A stretch of DNA of 64,000 nucleotides, taken from Theocolax elegans. Lineage: Eukaryota > Arthropoda > Insecta > Hymenoptera > Cerocephalidae. Below are positions 48,777 to 60,873 of this stretch, in pieces; position 1 is the stretch's first letter; every line of letters begins with the position of its first letter. The position numbers were made by a program, and so were the translations under genes. The stretch covers positions 62,640,910 to 62,704,909 of the forward strand of contig CM047431.1 of NCBI GenBank assembly GCA_026168455.1, read 5' to 3'. The notes below the pieces were generated by a model. It saw only the letters and a list, made by a program, of their open reading frames with translations, ran no database searches and was not told the origin of the DNA.

Positions 48777-49913
48777 GATAAATTCAAATTAAATGTTAAA
48801 AACAAGGTGTAGACATAGAAACCATAAAAGTAACAGATAATTATGGGAAAATGAAACTAACAAAAACTAACACAGCAAAGAATGAATGCTCACTAAACAA
48901 TCATTCCTCGGGAAACATTCAATATTTTGCCACCGATGTAATATTAAACAAAAGCAAAAAGCGGTGGACCATTTGGTGGTACATTTACTATATGTATATG
49001 TAAAGAGAATGAAAGATAATGAAAAAGATAAAGAGAGGAGAGAAAGAGAAAGATTGAGAGAGGTATACATAAATACATGTGTGTGTAAAAATGCAGCAAC
49101 GCTATATATTTACAACATTTTGCTACATTTGTATTTTCTCTAATACCTAATGTATTCCCGGGAGAGAAAACCTTCGGAATTCGCATTGTTTCCGATCGAT
49201 ACGTATTTGACTCACCAAAATCCCGGTTCGCCAATGTTCGAATACATTGAGCAAAGAAATATGGTCGACGGTCGAGCAAACGGACGCTTTAACGAGGAAA
49301 CGAACAAATCTCCGTTGCGCGTATACTTAAAATAGAGAAGAGAGTAAAGGAGGAAAAGGAAAATAAAGAGAAAAATTAAACAGCCGACAATTGCCGAGCG
49401 GGTATATAATGCAAGTGAGAGAAAAAAAAAGTAAGAGTAAACGATAAACACGCATGATCGTTTGAAAAAGTGATCGAGTCCTATTGATTTCACTTTTCCA
49501 ACAAAAACAAGATAAGAGACACAATTATGAAGTATGAGCGCATGAAATGCCTTTGTTGAGGGGAAACATGGCTGATCATAATGTACATGTACATATACAT
49601 ATACATATACATATACATCTATATGTGTATGTATGTACGCGTATACGTATATTATGTATATTATGTATATTATGTATATATATGTATTTATAAATTACAC
49701 ATACTCACGGACGAACACGCAGACGCAGACGCACACGCACGTGTGTTGTTGGTCTGTGTAGCGAATGACTGAATTGTAAGGGTTTACGAGTGTATTGATG
49801 GGTACACGTGTGCGTCTGCGTCTGCGTGTCCATGTGCTAGAGAGACAAGTTGAGAGGACGACAAGTTGCCAGATAAACGGTAGGATTAGACGCTATAAGT
49901 TAGAGAGACTTAC
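46949..49913 (-). other. Ssdp intron 6, main part
   Basis: AT-rich sequence with a GA microsatellite (about 48740-48772) and a TA/CA tract (about 49585-49690). A degenerate run of AAATATTTA-TTGA-like words spans about 48110-48640. No exon or RNA gene was recognised. Confidence 0.5.
48740..48772 (+). repeat. GA microsatellite
   Basis: About sixteen GA units. Confidence 0.95.
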
Positions 49914-50000
49914 GGCGAAGAAACCAGGTGGCATCGGGCCTCCGGGCATGCCATCGTTCGGTGGCATCTGTCCAAGAGGCGAGGGCGCCGGTCCGGCATT
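49914..50000 (-). CDS. Ssdp: Ssdp exon 6
   Basis: Acceptor ATTTTGCAG and donor GTAAGT, phase 0, 29 codons. It reads NAGPAPSPLGQMPPNDGMPG and GPMPPGFFA. The PPNDGMPGGP-PPGFF block is a family signature. Confidence 0.96.
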
Positions 50001-50716
50001 CTGCAAAATTCAATGTACACGTCACTTTTTGATCCTCCGTTCTCGAGAACATCTTCAAATTATCTTTTTTTTATATTTAAACCGAGGAGATTTATTCGAT
50101 TAAATGTCCAATAATATGGATCTCGAATAAACCATCGTTCGACTCGAAAATTTTCATTTTTGAATAAATAAATAATCTAAATGTGTTATAACCCTTTAAC
50201 TGATTATGTTTCAACAAAATTGTAATACTCCGAGTATTTAAATTTCGTTCGAGTACAACGACGGAAACTTCAAATCCACCAAAAAATGGTAAATATTGCA
50301 TTTCATGGAAAAGCCAAATACGGATGAACTAGATTATTGAATAATTTATCCTGATGACTTTTGCCAACGTTGACATCATCCTGGAAACTTCTCTGAATGT
50401 ATATCTCATTACTTGATTAAGCAAATGTGCATAATGTTACGCATTATTCAATTATCCAGTGCATCTTTATTAAATCATTTGTGTAAATAATAGCTTCAAC
50501 TTATTTGGTTCGGTCGGTAACAATTGGGTATACCACCCCGTCAAGTTGACAATCAATCATTCATTTGTTTTAAAATTTAGAAATAAAAAATCTCTGACAT
50601 CATTGGTAATCGTGACAATCGTTCAGTTAGTTATTCAGCCAAAAATCGTGAATTATTAACCAAGGAACTCGACTTGACACGAGAGAACGATTGTACAAGA
50701 GACACCAGGTACTTAC

Positions 50717-50758
50717 GTGCGCGATTCCGTTAACTCCGTATCCACTGTTTACAAATCC
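50717..50758 (-). CDS. Ssdp: Ssdp exon 5, 42-nt cassette
   Basis: Acceptor TGATTTTAG and donor GTAAGT, phase 0, 14 codons: GFVNSGYGVNGIAH. Vertebrate SSBPs pass from AFHDY almost directly to an APSP-L block, so this exon is an insertion relative to them and could be skipped without a frameshift. Confidence 0.88.
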
Positions 50759-50866
50759 CTAAAATCAAGTAGAAAATATTAATCTATAGCTAGCGATCGA
50801 GGTAAAAAAAAAGAAAAAAAAATTCCAAAAAATCTTAATATAATAAATGAAAAGAAGATAACTTAC

Positions 50867-50951
50867 ATAGTCGTGAAAAGCTTTGGCTTCGCTACTGTGC
50901 TCGCAGGAATCTCGGCGTTCGGGCGCTGCGCAGTACAGATCCCAAAATACA
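50867..50951 (-). CDS. Ssdp: Ssdp exon 4, end of LUFS domain
   Basis: Acceptor TTCGACAG and donor GTAAGT, 85 nt. It reads [20 protein letters not shown] and SEAKAFHDY and shares the Cys codon with exon 3. It is nearly identical to the vertebrate sequence. Confidence 0.97.
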
Positions 50952-51034
50952 CTGTCGAAAGTAATTTTTAAAATAAAGTTAATGTCAATTCATTCGTTCC
51001 ACATCTTTGTCAATAATAAATTACGAGTACTTAC

Positions 51035-51096
51035 CACCACCATGAGTGAAGAAATCCAGGAGGTTCACCTAACGTTATGTTTTTCTCCCATCGTAT
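51035..51096 (-). CDS. Ssdp: Ssdp exon 3, LUFS domain
   Basis: Acceptor TTTGGCAG and donor GTAAGT, 62 nt. It reads IRWEKNITLGEPPGFLHSWW and ends with two bases of the shared Cys codon. This block is invariant in the family as I recall it and forms the Chip/LDB-binding surface. Confidence 0.97.
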
Positions 51097-51201
51097 CTGC
51101 CAAATTAGAATGATTTACATTTGGTGTACGGATGTGAATATATATAAAAAAAGAAGAGGAGAACAATAAAAGAGAGAAAAAAAAGTAGGAGAGTTGCTTA
51201 C

Positions 51202-51274
51202 CTCCGAGAGAAATGTTTGCGCAGCCTTCTGTGCACCAATGTGTAACAGGTATTCGTATACGTACAAAGCCAAC
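51202..51274 (-). CDS. Ssdp: Ssdp exon 2, LisH motif
   Basis: Acceptor CGTTTCAG and donor GTAAGC, 73 nt. One base completes the Lys codon of exon 1 and the frame then reads [20 protein letters not shown] and FLSE. This is the LisH helix pair that drives SSBP dimerisation and tetramer formation. Confidence 0.97.
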
Positions 51275-51554
51275 CTGAAACGACAAAATAAAGTAATGTT
51301 TATTCGGTTGAATGTACATCACCGGATGATCTCGTTGAAAACCGAAGGAAAATGTTTGTCCGACAAGTGGCATTTTGAATTTTGGAGCGACGATCGCACA
51401 GTCGTCAAGGATTCAATGGGAAGAGAGGAAGTTTGAAAGGTATATAACACAAGGATCGGAGGTGAAATCTCGTTGGTTCCCGTGTCCTCTGCGCAAAGTG
51501 TCCGCGGGAAGATGGCGTGACGATCGAAGAAGGGGGACAGGACCGTCGGTGTAG

Positions 51555-51555
<1 letters not shown>

Positions 51556-51585
<30 letters not shown>
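51556..51585 (+). repeat. CT microsatellite
   Basis: About fifteen CT units in Ssdp intron 1. Confidence 0.95.
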
Positions 51586-51588
<3 letters not shown>

Positions 51589-51706
51589 AGTTAGGTTTCT
51601 TCGTCGACGTCGCTAGCACTGCTCGGCACGCGGAGAAAGGCGGAGGAGGCCGCCGCGCCGGGAGGAAATAAAACGGAGATACGCGCGGCGTGCGCTTAGA
51701 AAGAGA

Positions 51707-51710
<4 letters not shown>

Positions 51711-51747
<37 letters not shown>
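51711..51747 (+). repeat. GA microsatellite
   Basis: About eighteen GA units in Ssdp intron 1. Confidence 0.95.
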
Positions 51748-51750
<3 letters not shown>

Positions 51751-53304
51751 CCCGGATCTCGTACAGGGGTGCTCAAATCCTCGGAAGAGAGATAGACAGC
51801 CGCGGCGCATCTTCCGCGCTTTATTTACCTTTGACGAAGCAGTCGATTATTATTCCGAAATTTTGGATAGGGTATTACCTCGAAGATTATTTAAAAAAAA
51901 TACGTAATTATTTTGTTTAATAATTGGATGTCGTCGCGAATACGATAAATAAATTGCTAAACGTATTCGGACTTTGGGATGAGAACGCTGTGTGCTCCAG
52001 CCGCCCTAGGCTCCTATTGTAAAAGACGAGTGGATATTGACAAAAACGGTCAGTTCTTTTATTTAAAAAACCAAGAGAAAGAGCGATTGGGATCGTCGAT
52101 TGCGAGTATAGTAGCTCGAGTGTGCAAGGGAAAGCGAGGAGGAGGAGGAGGAGCGATCGAGGGGTCAAGCTTTTCGCGGCGTGGAAAACGCGTCGGCGTG
52201 AAAGCGGGTTATATGCATGGTATATATCGCGAGTGAGTCGGCGGGATCGGGGAGACGGGGAGAGCCCGCGGCGGCACACTTCGACCGGCCGAATTAACGG
52301 GAGCGCCTCGGACTCGGAGCTCGAAGAGGAAATGTGCAGCTGCCGCCTCTCACTCGGTCCCGCTCACCGAGCGACACGCGAATTCGACTAGCGAAAACCC
52401 GATTATCACGAGAGAGTAGAAAGAGAATGCCACCGACGACTAGAAACGTTGCCGCAACGTTCTTCGTGATCTCTCTCGCTCTCTCTCTCTCTCTCTCACT
52501 CCTTTTTTTGCTCGACAGAGGTTTTTTTGTCGCTTCAAAATGGCTGAGAGGTGTCGGGAACGCGCGTACTGCTCGCTCGACGATGAACCTGGTGCACTGT
52601 GCGAATTCGAGGGACACACCGCAAGCGTGACGCGTCCAAGAGGTGCGAACGCTACGCCGACACGATGCACTTGCCACCTTATTCGCCAAGTAAAATGATC
52701 TAACGAACAGATAGACGACGTAGCCACACCGGTATCTAACCTCAAAAGTAAACGTTATGTAAACCATAAAACGTAAAACAATACATGTGATAATAAAAAC
52801 GAAAAAACATCATTCGTCGAGTAAAATAAACGGACGTGAGAACGTCTAAGTTAGGTTAGAAATTGAAAATAATGCATTTCGAGGCGCAACGTTGAAAAAC
52901 GGGAATAAACAAACGTTGATAATGCTTATACACGAGGGACGAAAAATTAAGGAAAAAAGCAAAATAAACGTCATTGATTCGCGTGTGCACGTACGTGTGT
53001 CACCGTAAATATCGATCAAACGATTAAATAAAAATGAAAAGTAAAAAAAGTACGTTGAAACAACGCGTACACGAAGCATTATCTATAGCTCCGAGTACAG
53101 CGTTTTTCCTTTCGTCTCTCTCTCTCTCTCTCTCTTTATTTTTTTTGTTGTTCGAGGTAAGAGTTACGTCATCGAACTTGGATAAAAATCTATATCCTTA
53201 TGCTTGGTGTAGACGTATTTTAGACGCACAATAAAACTGGACGTCAAACTTTCGGAGCGACATTACGCGCGCGTGTGTTGTTACATAGATAGATAGAGAG
53301 AGAC

Positions 53305-53348
<44 letters not shown>

Positions 53349-53673
53349 CTAGCCCAGAAGTGTCAACAATAAACTCGCGTAAATGGAGAGGAATAAATAA
53401 ATGTACGGAAGGATGAGGATAATTCGTCGGTGTCGGAGAGGACGAAATTTTCGAGGGGATTAGTATAAGTGCAGCAGGCAGCACCGAGTGAATCAAGTGA
53501 GTAAGAGAAACACTGGCCGGACGGCATAAGTACGGTGCAGCACACCACAGCGCAGCGATACTGTCGATACACACCGCCGATTCTCGAGGAGCGTAGTCGA
53601 TGGAAAACACGGGGAAACGCACGAGGATAGGAGGAGAGGAGAAGCCGTGAATACAGGGAATAGCGCGGCGTAC

Positions 53674-53729
53674 TTCTCTCTGGCTTGGTTATCCGAGGGC
53701 ACGGTCGAGCCCTTTCCCTTGGAGTACAT
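53674..53729 (-). CDS. Ssdp: Ssdp exon 1, copy A (start codon)
   Basis: Start codon at 53727-53729, reading MYSKGKGSTVPSDNQARE and two bases of a Lys codon before the donor GTACGC. This matches the SSBP N-terminus (MFAKGKGS-VPSD-QAREK) almost exactly. An in-frame TAG lies eight codons upstream, so this is the true first Met, and A at -3 gives a fair initiation context. It splices in phase to exon 2 about 2.4 kb downstream. Confidence 0.95.
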
Positions 53730-53929
53730 CCTCGTCCGATGAGACTGAGACTACGACGACGACGATGACGACGACGCAGATATATCACCAGATCACCACC
53801 AAACGAAAGTACAGGCGCGATTCCCACACGACGGTCACACTCGGCACACCTCGAGACACTTGCACTCACGGGTGACTACGCGTCCGTACACGACGCACGT
53901 ATAACCTACAAAAAATACGTTTAATCGTC

Positions 53930-54450
53930 CGGGTAGACCCGCGGCGACACACGTAGTCGCGTCATCGCTTCGCTACTCTACTCTCGCCTCGTCTCGACTC
54001 GACTCGTCTCTTCTCGCCTGACGCTCAACTGTCGCTTCGAACTTTGTGTGAAAGAGAGACGGAGACACAGTGGGGGAGAGGGAGGGAGGGAGGGAGATAG
54101 AGAGAGGGAGAGAGAGAGAGAGAGAGCACGATGGGTACGGGAGAAGGGCGAGGGGAAGCTGGCGCGCGCGCGCCACGGAGCAGAGAGAGGGAGGTCGCCC
54201 GTCTCGTGCGTGCGCGTCTGTGTGCGTGACGCTTCGGTACGCGGTATATTCGGTAGACAGTAGACACTCTATACTCTATGCTCCGTACTACTCTTCCGTC
54301 CTTGTCCCGCAATGGCCGTGCGCGCGCGCGCGCGATTGTCGCCGCCCTTCCTTCGGACCTCTCTATTCCCCCTCACTACCCCTCTCTCCCCCCCCCCCCG
54401 CGCGTTCTCCCTCGCTCGCCCTTAGGCCATAGCCTACCCTTCCCCGCCGA
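53930..54450 (-). promoter_or_regulatory. Likely Ssdp promoter/5' UTR region, copy A
   Basis: CpG- and GC-rich sequence directly upstream of the first coding exon, with GA/CT repeats, a GC-alternating tract (about 54319-54336) and a C run. It has no clear TATA box. It is a typical CpG-rich promoter setting, and the start site is not determined. The 256- and 120-codon frames crossing it are low-complexity and not called as genes. Confidence 0.5.
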
Positions 54451-55162
54451 TACATGTACACGGCGTTCCTCTATCCCTTTCTTTTTTTCTCCGCATCTCG
54501 CGGATCTCGCCCTCTCGTTTCATCACATCGCACGGGTGCATCTTTCTATACTCGCATAATCGCACACTTTGTATACGATATGATAATACTTGTATCGTTT
54601 CGAAGCGAGTTCCAGTTGGCATTATGTGTCTCCTGCTACTTGCGTGGTGCGCGCGCGTGCGTGCGTGAGATGTGTGTGTGCGCGCCATGCATGTACATAC
54701 ATACATATATATATATCGATCGACGTGCAAAAATTTTCACGCGTATTTTTTCTATTTCCGGTGGAGAGAGGGGAGGACTAGGGGTGGCACGGAGAGCTGC
54801 GGGAGGGGATAACTACTCGTGCACGTACACAGTTACATAGAGAGAGAGAGAGAGAGAGAGTGAGCGGCTCCCGTCGTGAGTGTGTGTGCATTGTGTACAT
54901 ACTATACTGTAAATACATTATAGGCATTACAGAACGGACGATGGCCGACGGGAGAGAACTACAATATACTTATATACTATTATTTTTCATTATTTTTCTT
55001 CTGGATCATCTTGCCGGTATATACCCGAGAATAGCGATTAGGAAACGAGATTCGGATGCTTCGAAACACGAATGGTAGGTCGAACGTCGGTTGATGTGTC
55101 TAGCATTTGCGCCGAGACTAGGTTAGGTTTTATATTAATAACTATACATGGATCTATATGTA

Positions 55163-55195
<33 letters not shown>

Positions 55196-56367
55196 ATATA
55201 CACACCACTATAGCTATGTACACGGGTCAAGCTTTTCGCGGCGTGGAAAACGCGTCGGCGTGAAAGCGGGTTATATGCATGGTATATATCGCGAGTGAGT
55301 CGGCGGGATCGGGGAGACGGGGAGAGCCCGCGGCGGCACACTTCGACCGGCCGAATTAACGGGAGCGCCTCGGACTCGGAGCTCGAAGAGGAAATGTGCA
55401 GCTGCCGCCTCTCACTCGGTCCCGCTCACCGAGCGACACGCGAATTCGACTAGCGAAAACCCGATTATCACGAGAGAGTAGAAAGAGAATGCCACCGACG
55501 ACTAGAAACGTTGCCGCAACGTTCTTCGTGATCTCTCTCGCTCTCTCTCTCTCTCTCTCACTCCTTTTTTTGCTCGACAGAGGTTTTTTTGTCGCTTCAA
55601 AATGGCTGAGAGGTGTCGGGAACGCGCGTACTGCTCGCTCGACGATGAACCTGGTGCACTGTGCGAATTCGAGGGACACACCGCAAGCGTGACGCGTCCA
55701 AGAGGTGCGAACGCTACGCCGACACGATGCACTTGCCACCTTATTCGCCAAGTAAAATGATCTAACGAACAGATAGACGACGTAGCCACACCGGTATCTA
55801 ACCTCAAAAGTAAACGTTATGTAAACCATAAAACGTAAAACAATACATGTGATAATAAAAACGAAAAACATCATTCGTCGAGTAAAATAAACGGACGTGA
55901 GAACGTCTAAGTTAGGTTAGAAATTGAAAATAATGCATTTGGAGGCGCAACGTTGAAAAACGGGAATAAACAAACGTTGATAATGCTTATACACGAGGGA
56001 CGAAAAATTAAGGAAAAAAGCAAAATAAACGTCATTGATTCGCGTGTGCACGTACGTGTGTCACCGTAAATATCGATCAAACGATTAAATAAAAATGAAA
56101 AGTAAAAAAAGTACGTTGAAACAACGCGTACACGAAGCATTATCTATAGCTCCGAGTACAGCGTTTTTCCTTTCGTCTCTCTCTCTCTCTCTCTCTTTAT
56201 TTTTTTTTGTTGTTCGAGGTAAGAGTTACGTCATCGAACTTGGATAAAAATCTATATCCTTATGCTTGGTGTAGACGTATTTTTAGACGCACAATAAAAC
56301 TGGACGTCAAACTTTCGGAGCGACATTACGCGCGCGTGTGTTGTTACATAGATAGATAGAGAGAGAC

Positions 56368-56413
<46 letters not shown>

Positions 56414-56738
56414 CTAGCCCAGAAGTGTCAACAATAAACTCGCGTAAATGGAGAGGAATAAATAAATGTACGGAAGGATGAGGATAATTCGTCGGTGTCG
56501 GAGAGGACGAAATTTTCGAGGGGATTAGTATAAGTGCAGCAGGCAGCACCGAGTGAATCAAGTGAGTAAGAGAAACACTGGCCGGACGGCATAAGTACGG
56601 TGCAGCACACCACAGCGCAGCGATACTGTCGATACACACCGCCGATTCTCGAGGAGCGTAGTCGATGGAAAACACGGGGAAACGCACGAGGATAGGAGGA
56701 GAGGAGAAGCCGTGAATACAGGGAATAGCGCGGCGTAC

Positions 56739-56794
56739 TTCTCTCTGGCTTGGTTATCCGAGGGCACGGTCGAGCCCTTTCCCTTGGAGTACAT
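56739..56794 (-). CDS. Ssdp: Ssdp exon 1, copy B (start codon)
   Basis: Identical coding sequence, start codon and GTACGC donor to the exon at 53674-53729. A transcript starting upstream could splice this exon to exon 2 (5.5-kb intron), skipping copy A, which has no acceptor of its own. The protein would be the same. It may be an assembly artefact. Confidence 0.8.
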
Positions 56795-56989
56795 CCTCGT
56801 CCGATGAGACTGAGACTACGACGACGACGATGACGACGACGCAGATATATCACCAGATCACCACCAAACGAAAGTACAGGCGCGATTCCCACACGACGGT
56901 CACACTCGGCACACCTCGAGACACTTGCACTCACGGGTGACTACGCGTCCGTACACGACGCACGTATAACCTACAAAAATACGTTTAAT

Positions 56990-57510
56990 CGTCCGGGTAG
57001 ACCCGCGGCGACACACGTAGTCGCGTCATCGCTTCGCTACTCTACTCTCGCCTCGTCTCGACTCGACTCGTCTCTTCTCGCCTGACGCTCAACTGTCGCT
57101 TCGAACTTTGTGTGAAAGAGAGACGGAGACACAGTGGGGGAGAGGGAGGGAGGGAGGGAGATAGAGAGAGGGAGAGAGAGAGAGAGAGAGCACGATGGGT
57201 ACGGGAGAAGGGCGAGGGGAAGCTGGCGCGCGCGCGCCACGGAGCAGAGAGAGGGAGGTCGCCCGTCTCGTGCGTGCGCGTCTGTGTGCGTGACGCTTCG
57301 GTACGCGGTATATTCGGTAGACAGTAGACACTCTATACTCTATGCTCCGTACTACTCTTCCGTCCTTGTCCCGCAATGGCCGTGCGCGCGCGCGCGCGAT
57401 TGTCGCCGCCCTTCCTTCGGACCTCTCTATTCCCCCTCACTACCCCTCTCTCCCCCCCCCCCGCGCGTTCTCCCTCGCTCGCCCTTAGGCCATAGCCTAC
57501 CCTTCCCCGC
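56990..57510 (-). promoter_or_regulatory. Likely Ssdp promoter/5' UTR region, copy B
   Basis: Equivalent of 53930-54450 in the second copy, with the same CpG-rich content. If the duplication is real, the gene has two near-identical promoters in tandem. Confidence 0.4.
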
Positions 57511-58225
57511 CGATACATGTACACGGCGTTCCTCTATCCCTTTCTTTTTTTTCTCCGCATCTCGCGGATCTCGCCCTCTCGTTTCATCACATCGCACGGG
57601 TGCATCTTTCTATACTCGCATAATCGCACACTTTGTATACGATATGATAATACTTGTATCGTTTCGAAGCGAGTTCCAGTTGGCATTATGTGTCTCCTGC
57701 TACTTGCGTGGTGCGCGCGCGTGCGTGCGTGAGATGTGTGTGTGCGCGCCATGCATGTACATACATACATATATATATATCGATCGACGTGCAAAAATTT
57801 TCACGCGTATTTTTTCTATTTCCGGTGGAGAGAGGGGAGGACTAGGGGTGGCACGGAGAGCTGCGGGAGGGGATAACTACTCGTGCACGTACACAGTTAC
57901 ATAGAGAGAGAGAGAGAGAGAGAGAGTGAGCGGCTCCCGTCGTGAGTGTGTGTGCATTGTGTACATACTATACTGTAAATACATTATAGGCATTACAGAA
58001 CGGACGATGGCCGACGGGAGAGAACTACAATATACTTATATACTATTATTTTTTCATTATTTTTCTTCTGGATCATCTTGCCGGTATATACCCGAGAATA
58101 GCGATTAGGAAACGAGATTCGGATGCTTCGAAACACGAATGGTAGGTCGAACGTCGGTTGATGTGTCTAGCATTTGCGCCGAGACTAGGTTAGGTTTTAT
58201 ATTAATAACTATACATGGATCTATA

Positions 58226-58266
<41 letters not shown>

Positions 58267-58294
58267 ATATACACACCACTATAGCTATGTACAC

Positions 58295-59256
58295 TGTGCG
58301 TGCGTATCGCAAATATACCTGTTTTGTGTGGATGTGTACGTGCGTGGGTTGCGCGCGCCTCCGAAACGTGTATATATATATATATATACATATATCTACC
58401 GATTGCGCTTAGCTGTCAGGGACGTAGACACAGAGTGAACCATACCGTTCCCGAGGTGTTTACACATTTTTTTTTCGTCATTCTCGTCGTCATTGTTATT
58501 ATCATTATCATTATCAGTATCATGATTATCGGTCTTCCTGCTACTTTTATTATTATTAATATTATCGTCATCATCGATATTATCGTTATGTACACCGTTG
58601 GATGGATTTTTAGATAATTGATTGCAAAAGTACCTGTAATTCCTCTCTGTGTGTGTGTGTGCGTGCGTGTGGGTGTGGGTGTGTGTGTGTGTGTGTGTGT
58701 GTCGCGTCGTTTCATATTTTTACGAGGTTTCGCGGGTGTAACGCGGATGTTTCATTCAAATACTTTTTTTTGTTTAATAATTAAATAACGCGGGTGTCCT
58801 GATGAAATACAATTTACTACTTGGTTTAATTTAAACTTAAGTTAATTAAAACATTAACGTGCTAGTTAATATTTAATTATTAACGTATTCATATATACGA
58901 GTATCGATAGATTAATTGCCGTGTAATACTTGTTCCAGTTTTTTACAAAATCGATATTATGCAACTGCACGGATAATTTTGATTTACGAATTTGTAACTC
59001 TCCATCAAAAGATATAGAAACATTTTATTTCCTTTTATTTATATCCTTTGGTTTATTCAATATAACCTTAAAAGAAATTATTCATTTCAAGTGCGCAACA
59101 TATATACGTACGCACGGCTATCAACTGGTTCGGGTGTTCGCCGCTCTCCGGTGTACAATGCACCTCTCTCTCTCTCTCTCTTTCTTGGACGCGCGCGCGC
59201 GCGCTCCAACAAAACAAAACGGCGTGCGTATTTTTTCCTCCGAGTACTTATATATA
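58295..59256. other. Spacer upstream of Ssdp
   Basis: Holds TA, ATC-like and GT microsatellites (GT-rich at about 58648-58702), a GC-alternating tract near 59190 and AT-rich sequence. No gene was recognised. Confidence 0.5.
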
Positions 59257-59384
59257 CACGGAGAGAAAAATCTTGCGTTTATTCTATGACCAACTATCCA
59301 TGCATTTATTCCATGTTAATTCATGTGATTATCCTGTTAATTCATATATTAAAAGCATGACAATGCTGCATAGGAATATCGCAT

Positions 59385-60058
59385 CACAATACAGACTTTA
59401 TTCTATTGCCTTCATGCCTTAAAAGCAACGGGCCACGCTTTAATCGCATGAAGGTACGTCATGGTAAAATTACAAGCGGCCCATCGGAAAATCCTATGTG
59501 CCTCATACGGCAATCCAAAGAGTGCCAAGCGGCTCATAGAAAGATCCCGTGAGCTTAATATAAACTGGAAAAAGTAAAATATGTTTATTGCGGATGCCCA
59601 CAGTAAATTTTTCAACATATAATTAATTAACTAATTAAGTGTTATATATATGGGGTATTCCACGTGAAGTGGTCCGATCAAAATTTTAAAATGCACCAAA
59701 TTTTGGGTACACATTGCAAACGTTTTTCAGAATACAGAAAAAAATTTTTAGGTACTGGAATCTATTTGCTCAAAAGTTATTCTAACCTCAAAAAGTGAAT
59801 TTTTTCTAGTTTTTTTCAACACCAGCTGGGTTTACCGCTATTTAACTCAAAATCTATCAACTTTTACTATAAAACATTATATATAACATTCGTTGCTAAC
59901 TATGTTTAGAATTTATCCTTCTGGGTTAGAATTTCTAATCTCAAAGTTAATGTTACATAAACTACATGTCAATATTCAACTTAAAAATAGTGTAAGTGCG
60001 CCACAATTGATTTTTTTATCCAAAAGTCTAAAAAAAAGCTTGAAGCAATACCTTTCAA
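59385..60058 (+). repeat. Left arm of foldback element
   Basis: Reverse complement is almost identical to 60199-60873. Confidence 0.85.
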
Positions 60059-60198
60059 ATGATAATTTAAAGAAACTCGAAATTTTTTTAAAAATTTAAA
60101 TGGGAATTACCATGTTAATTTTCGTGAATTTTATGTCTTTCTTTAAATTATCATAAGTTTTTACAGAATTGAAGGCCCCAAAAATGCTACAGACCACT

Positions 60199-60873
60199 CG
60201 AAAGGTATTGCTTCAAGCTTTTTTTTAGACTTTTGGTTAAAAAAATCAATTGTGGCGCACTTACACTATTTTTAAGTTGAATATTGACATGTAGTTTATG
60301 TAACATTAACCTTGAGATTAGAAATTCTAACCCAGAAGGATAAATTCTAGACATAGTTAGCAACGAATGTTATATATATAATGTTTTATAGTAAAAGTTG
60401 ATAGATTTTGAGTTAAATAGCGGTAAACCCAGCTGGTGTTGAAAAAAACTAGAAAAAATTCACTTTTTGAGGTTAGAATAACTTTTGAGCAAATAGATTC
60501 CAGTACCTAAAAATTTTTTTCTGTATTCTGAAAAACGTTTGCAATGTGTACCCAAAATTTGGTGCATTTTAAAATTTTGATCGGACCACTTCACGTGGAA
60601 TACCCCATATATATAACACTTAATTAGTTAATTAATTATATGTTGAAAAATTTACTGTGGGCATCCGCAATAAACATATTTTACTTTTTCCAGTTTATAT
60701 TAAGCTCACGGGATCTTTCTATGAGCCGCTTGGCACTCTTTGGATTGCCGTATGAGGCACATAGGATTTTCCGATGGGCCGCTTGTAATTTTACCATGAC
60801 GTACCTTCATGCGATTAAAGCGTGGCCCGTTGCTTTTAAGGCATGAAGGCAATAGAATAAAGTCTGTATTGTG
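60199..60873 (-). repeat. Right arm of foldback element
   Basis: Inverted copy of 59385-60058. Confidence 0.85.

Larger units (their letters stand above)
52162..55223. repeat. Tandem duplication of Ssdp 5' region, copy A (3062 bp)
   Basis: Head-to-tail copy of the next 3071 bases. It begins GGGTCAAGCTTTTCGCGG and ends TAGCTATGTACAC. It contains part of intron 1, the first coding exon, the 5' UTR and probably the core promoter. The only substitution I found against copy B is C at 52880 (G at 55941). All other differences are lengths of homopolymer, GA, C or GT tracts. The join shows no microhomology. Confidence 0.95.
29218..58294 (-). other. Ssdp: Ssdp gene, coding span (14 exons, duplicated first exon)
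   Basis: Orthologue of Drosophila Ssdp and vertebrate SSBP2/3/4. In this family the protein enters the nucleus with the LIM-domain-binding cofactor Chip/LDB, protects it from turnover and so supports LIM-homeodomain and Wnt-enhanceosome transcription. Fourteen coding exons were traced from splice sites and phase. Together they encode 453 residues: LUFS/LisH module at about 1-92, then a long Pro/Gly/Met-rich body with NPF-like and PxxP character, then a charged C-terminal helix. Vertebrate members are about 360-390 residues; the extra length comes mostly from exons 5, 7, 10 and the last exon. The span shown reaches the end of the duplicated 5' cassette. Transcription starts are not mapped. No other gene of this length lies in the window. 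Confidence 0.92.
55224..58294. repeat. Tandem duplication of Ssdp 5' region, copy B (3071 bp)
   Basis: Second head-to-tail copy. Its right end (CTATGTACAC then TGTGCG) gives the original upstream junction. It is 9 bases longer than copy A, mainly through simple-repeat length. Confidence 0.95.

Noticed and set aside
52294..52767. 157-codon minus-strand frame, repeated at 55356-55874
   Set aside because: Conserved only because the DNA was duplicated. It spans CT/GA repeats and has no recognisable peptide; it lies in Ssdp intron 1.
53363..53869. 168-codon minus-strand frame over exon 1
   Set aside because: It is a shadow of the Ssdp first exon region in another frame; the true frame there starts at 53729 and matches the SSBP N-terminus.
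57134..57904. 256-codon plus-strand open frame
   Set aside because: It is low-complexity Arg/Glu/Ser sequence over GA repeats and promoter DNA. The same region in copy A is broken by a one-base C-tract difference, so it is not a maintained gene.
59412..59618. A real 68-codon gene present twice
   Set aside because: The two frames are the mirrored arms of the foldback element, with no conserved domain.
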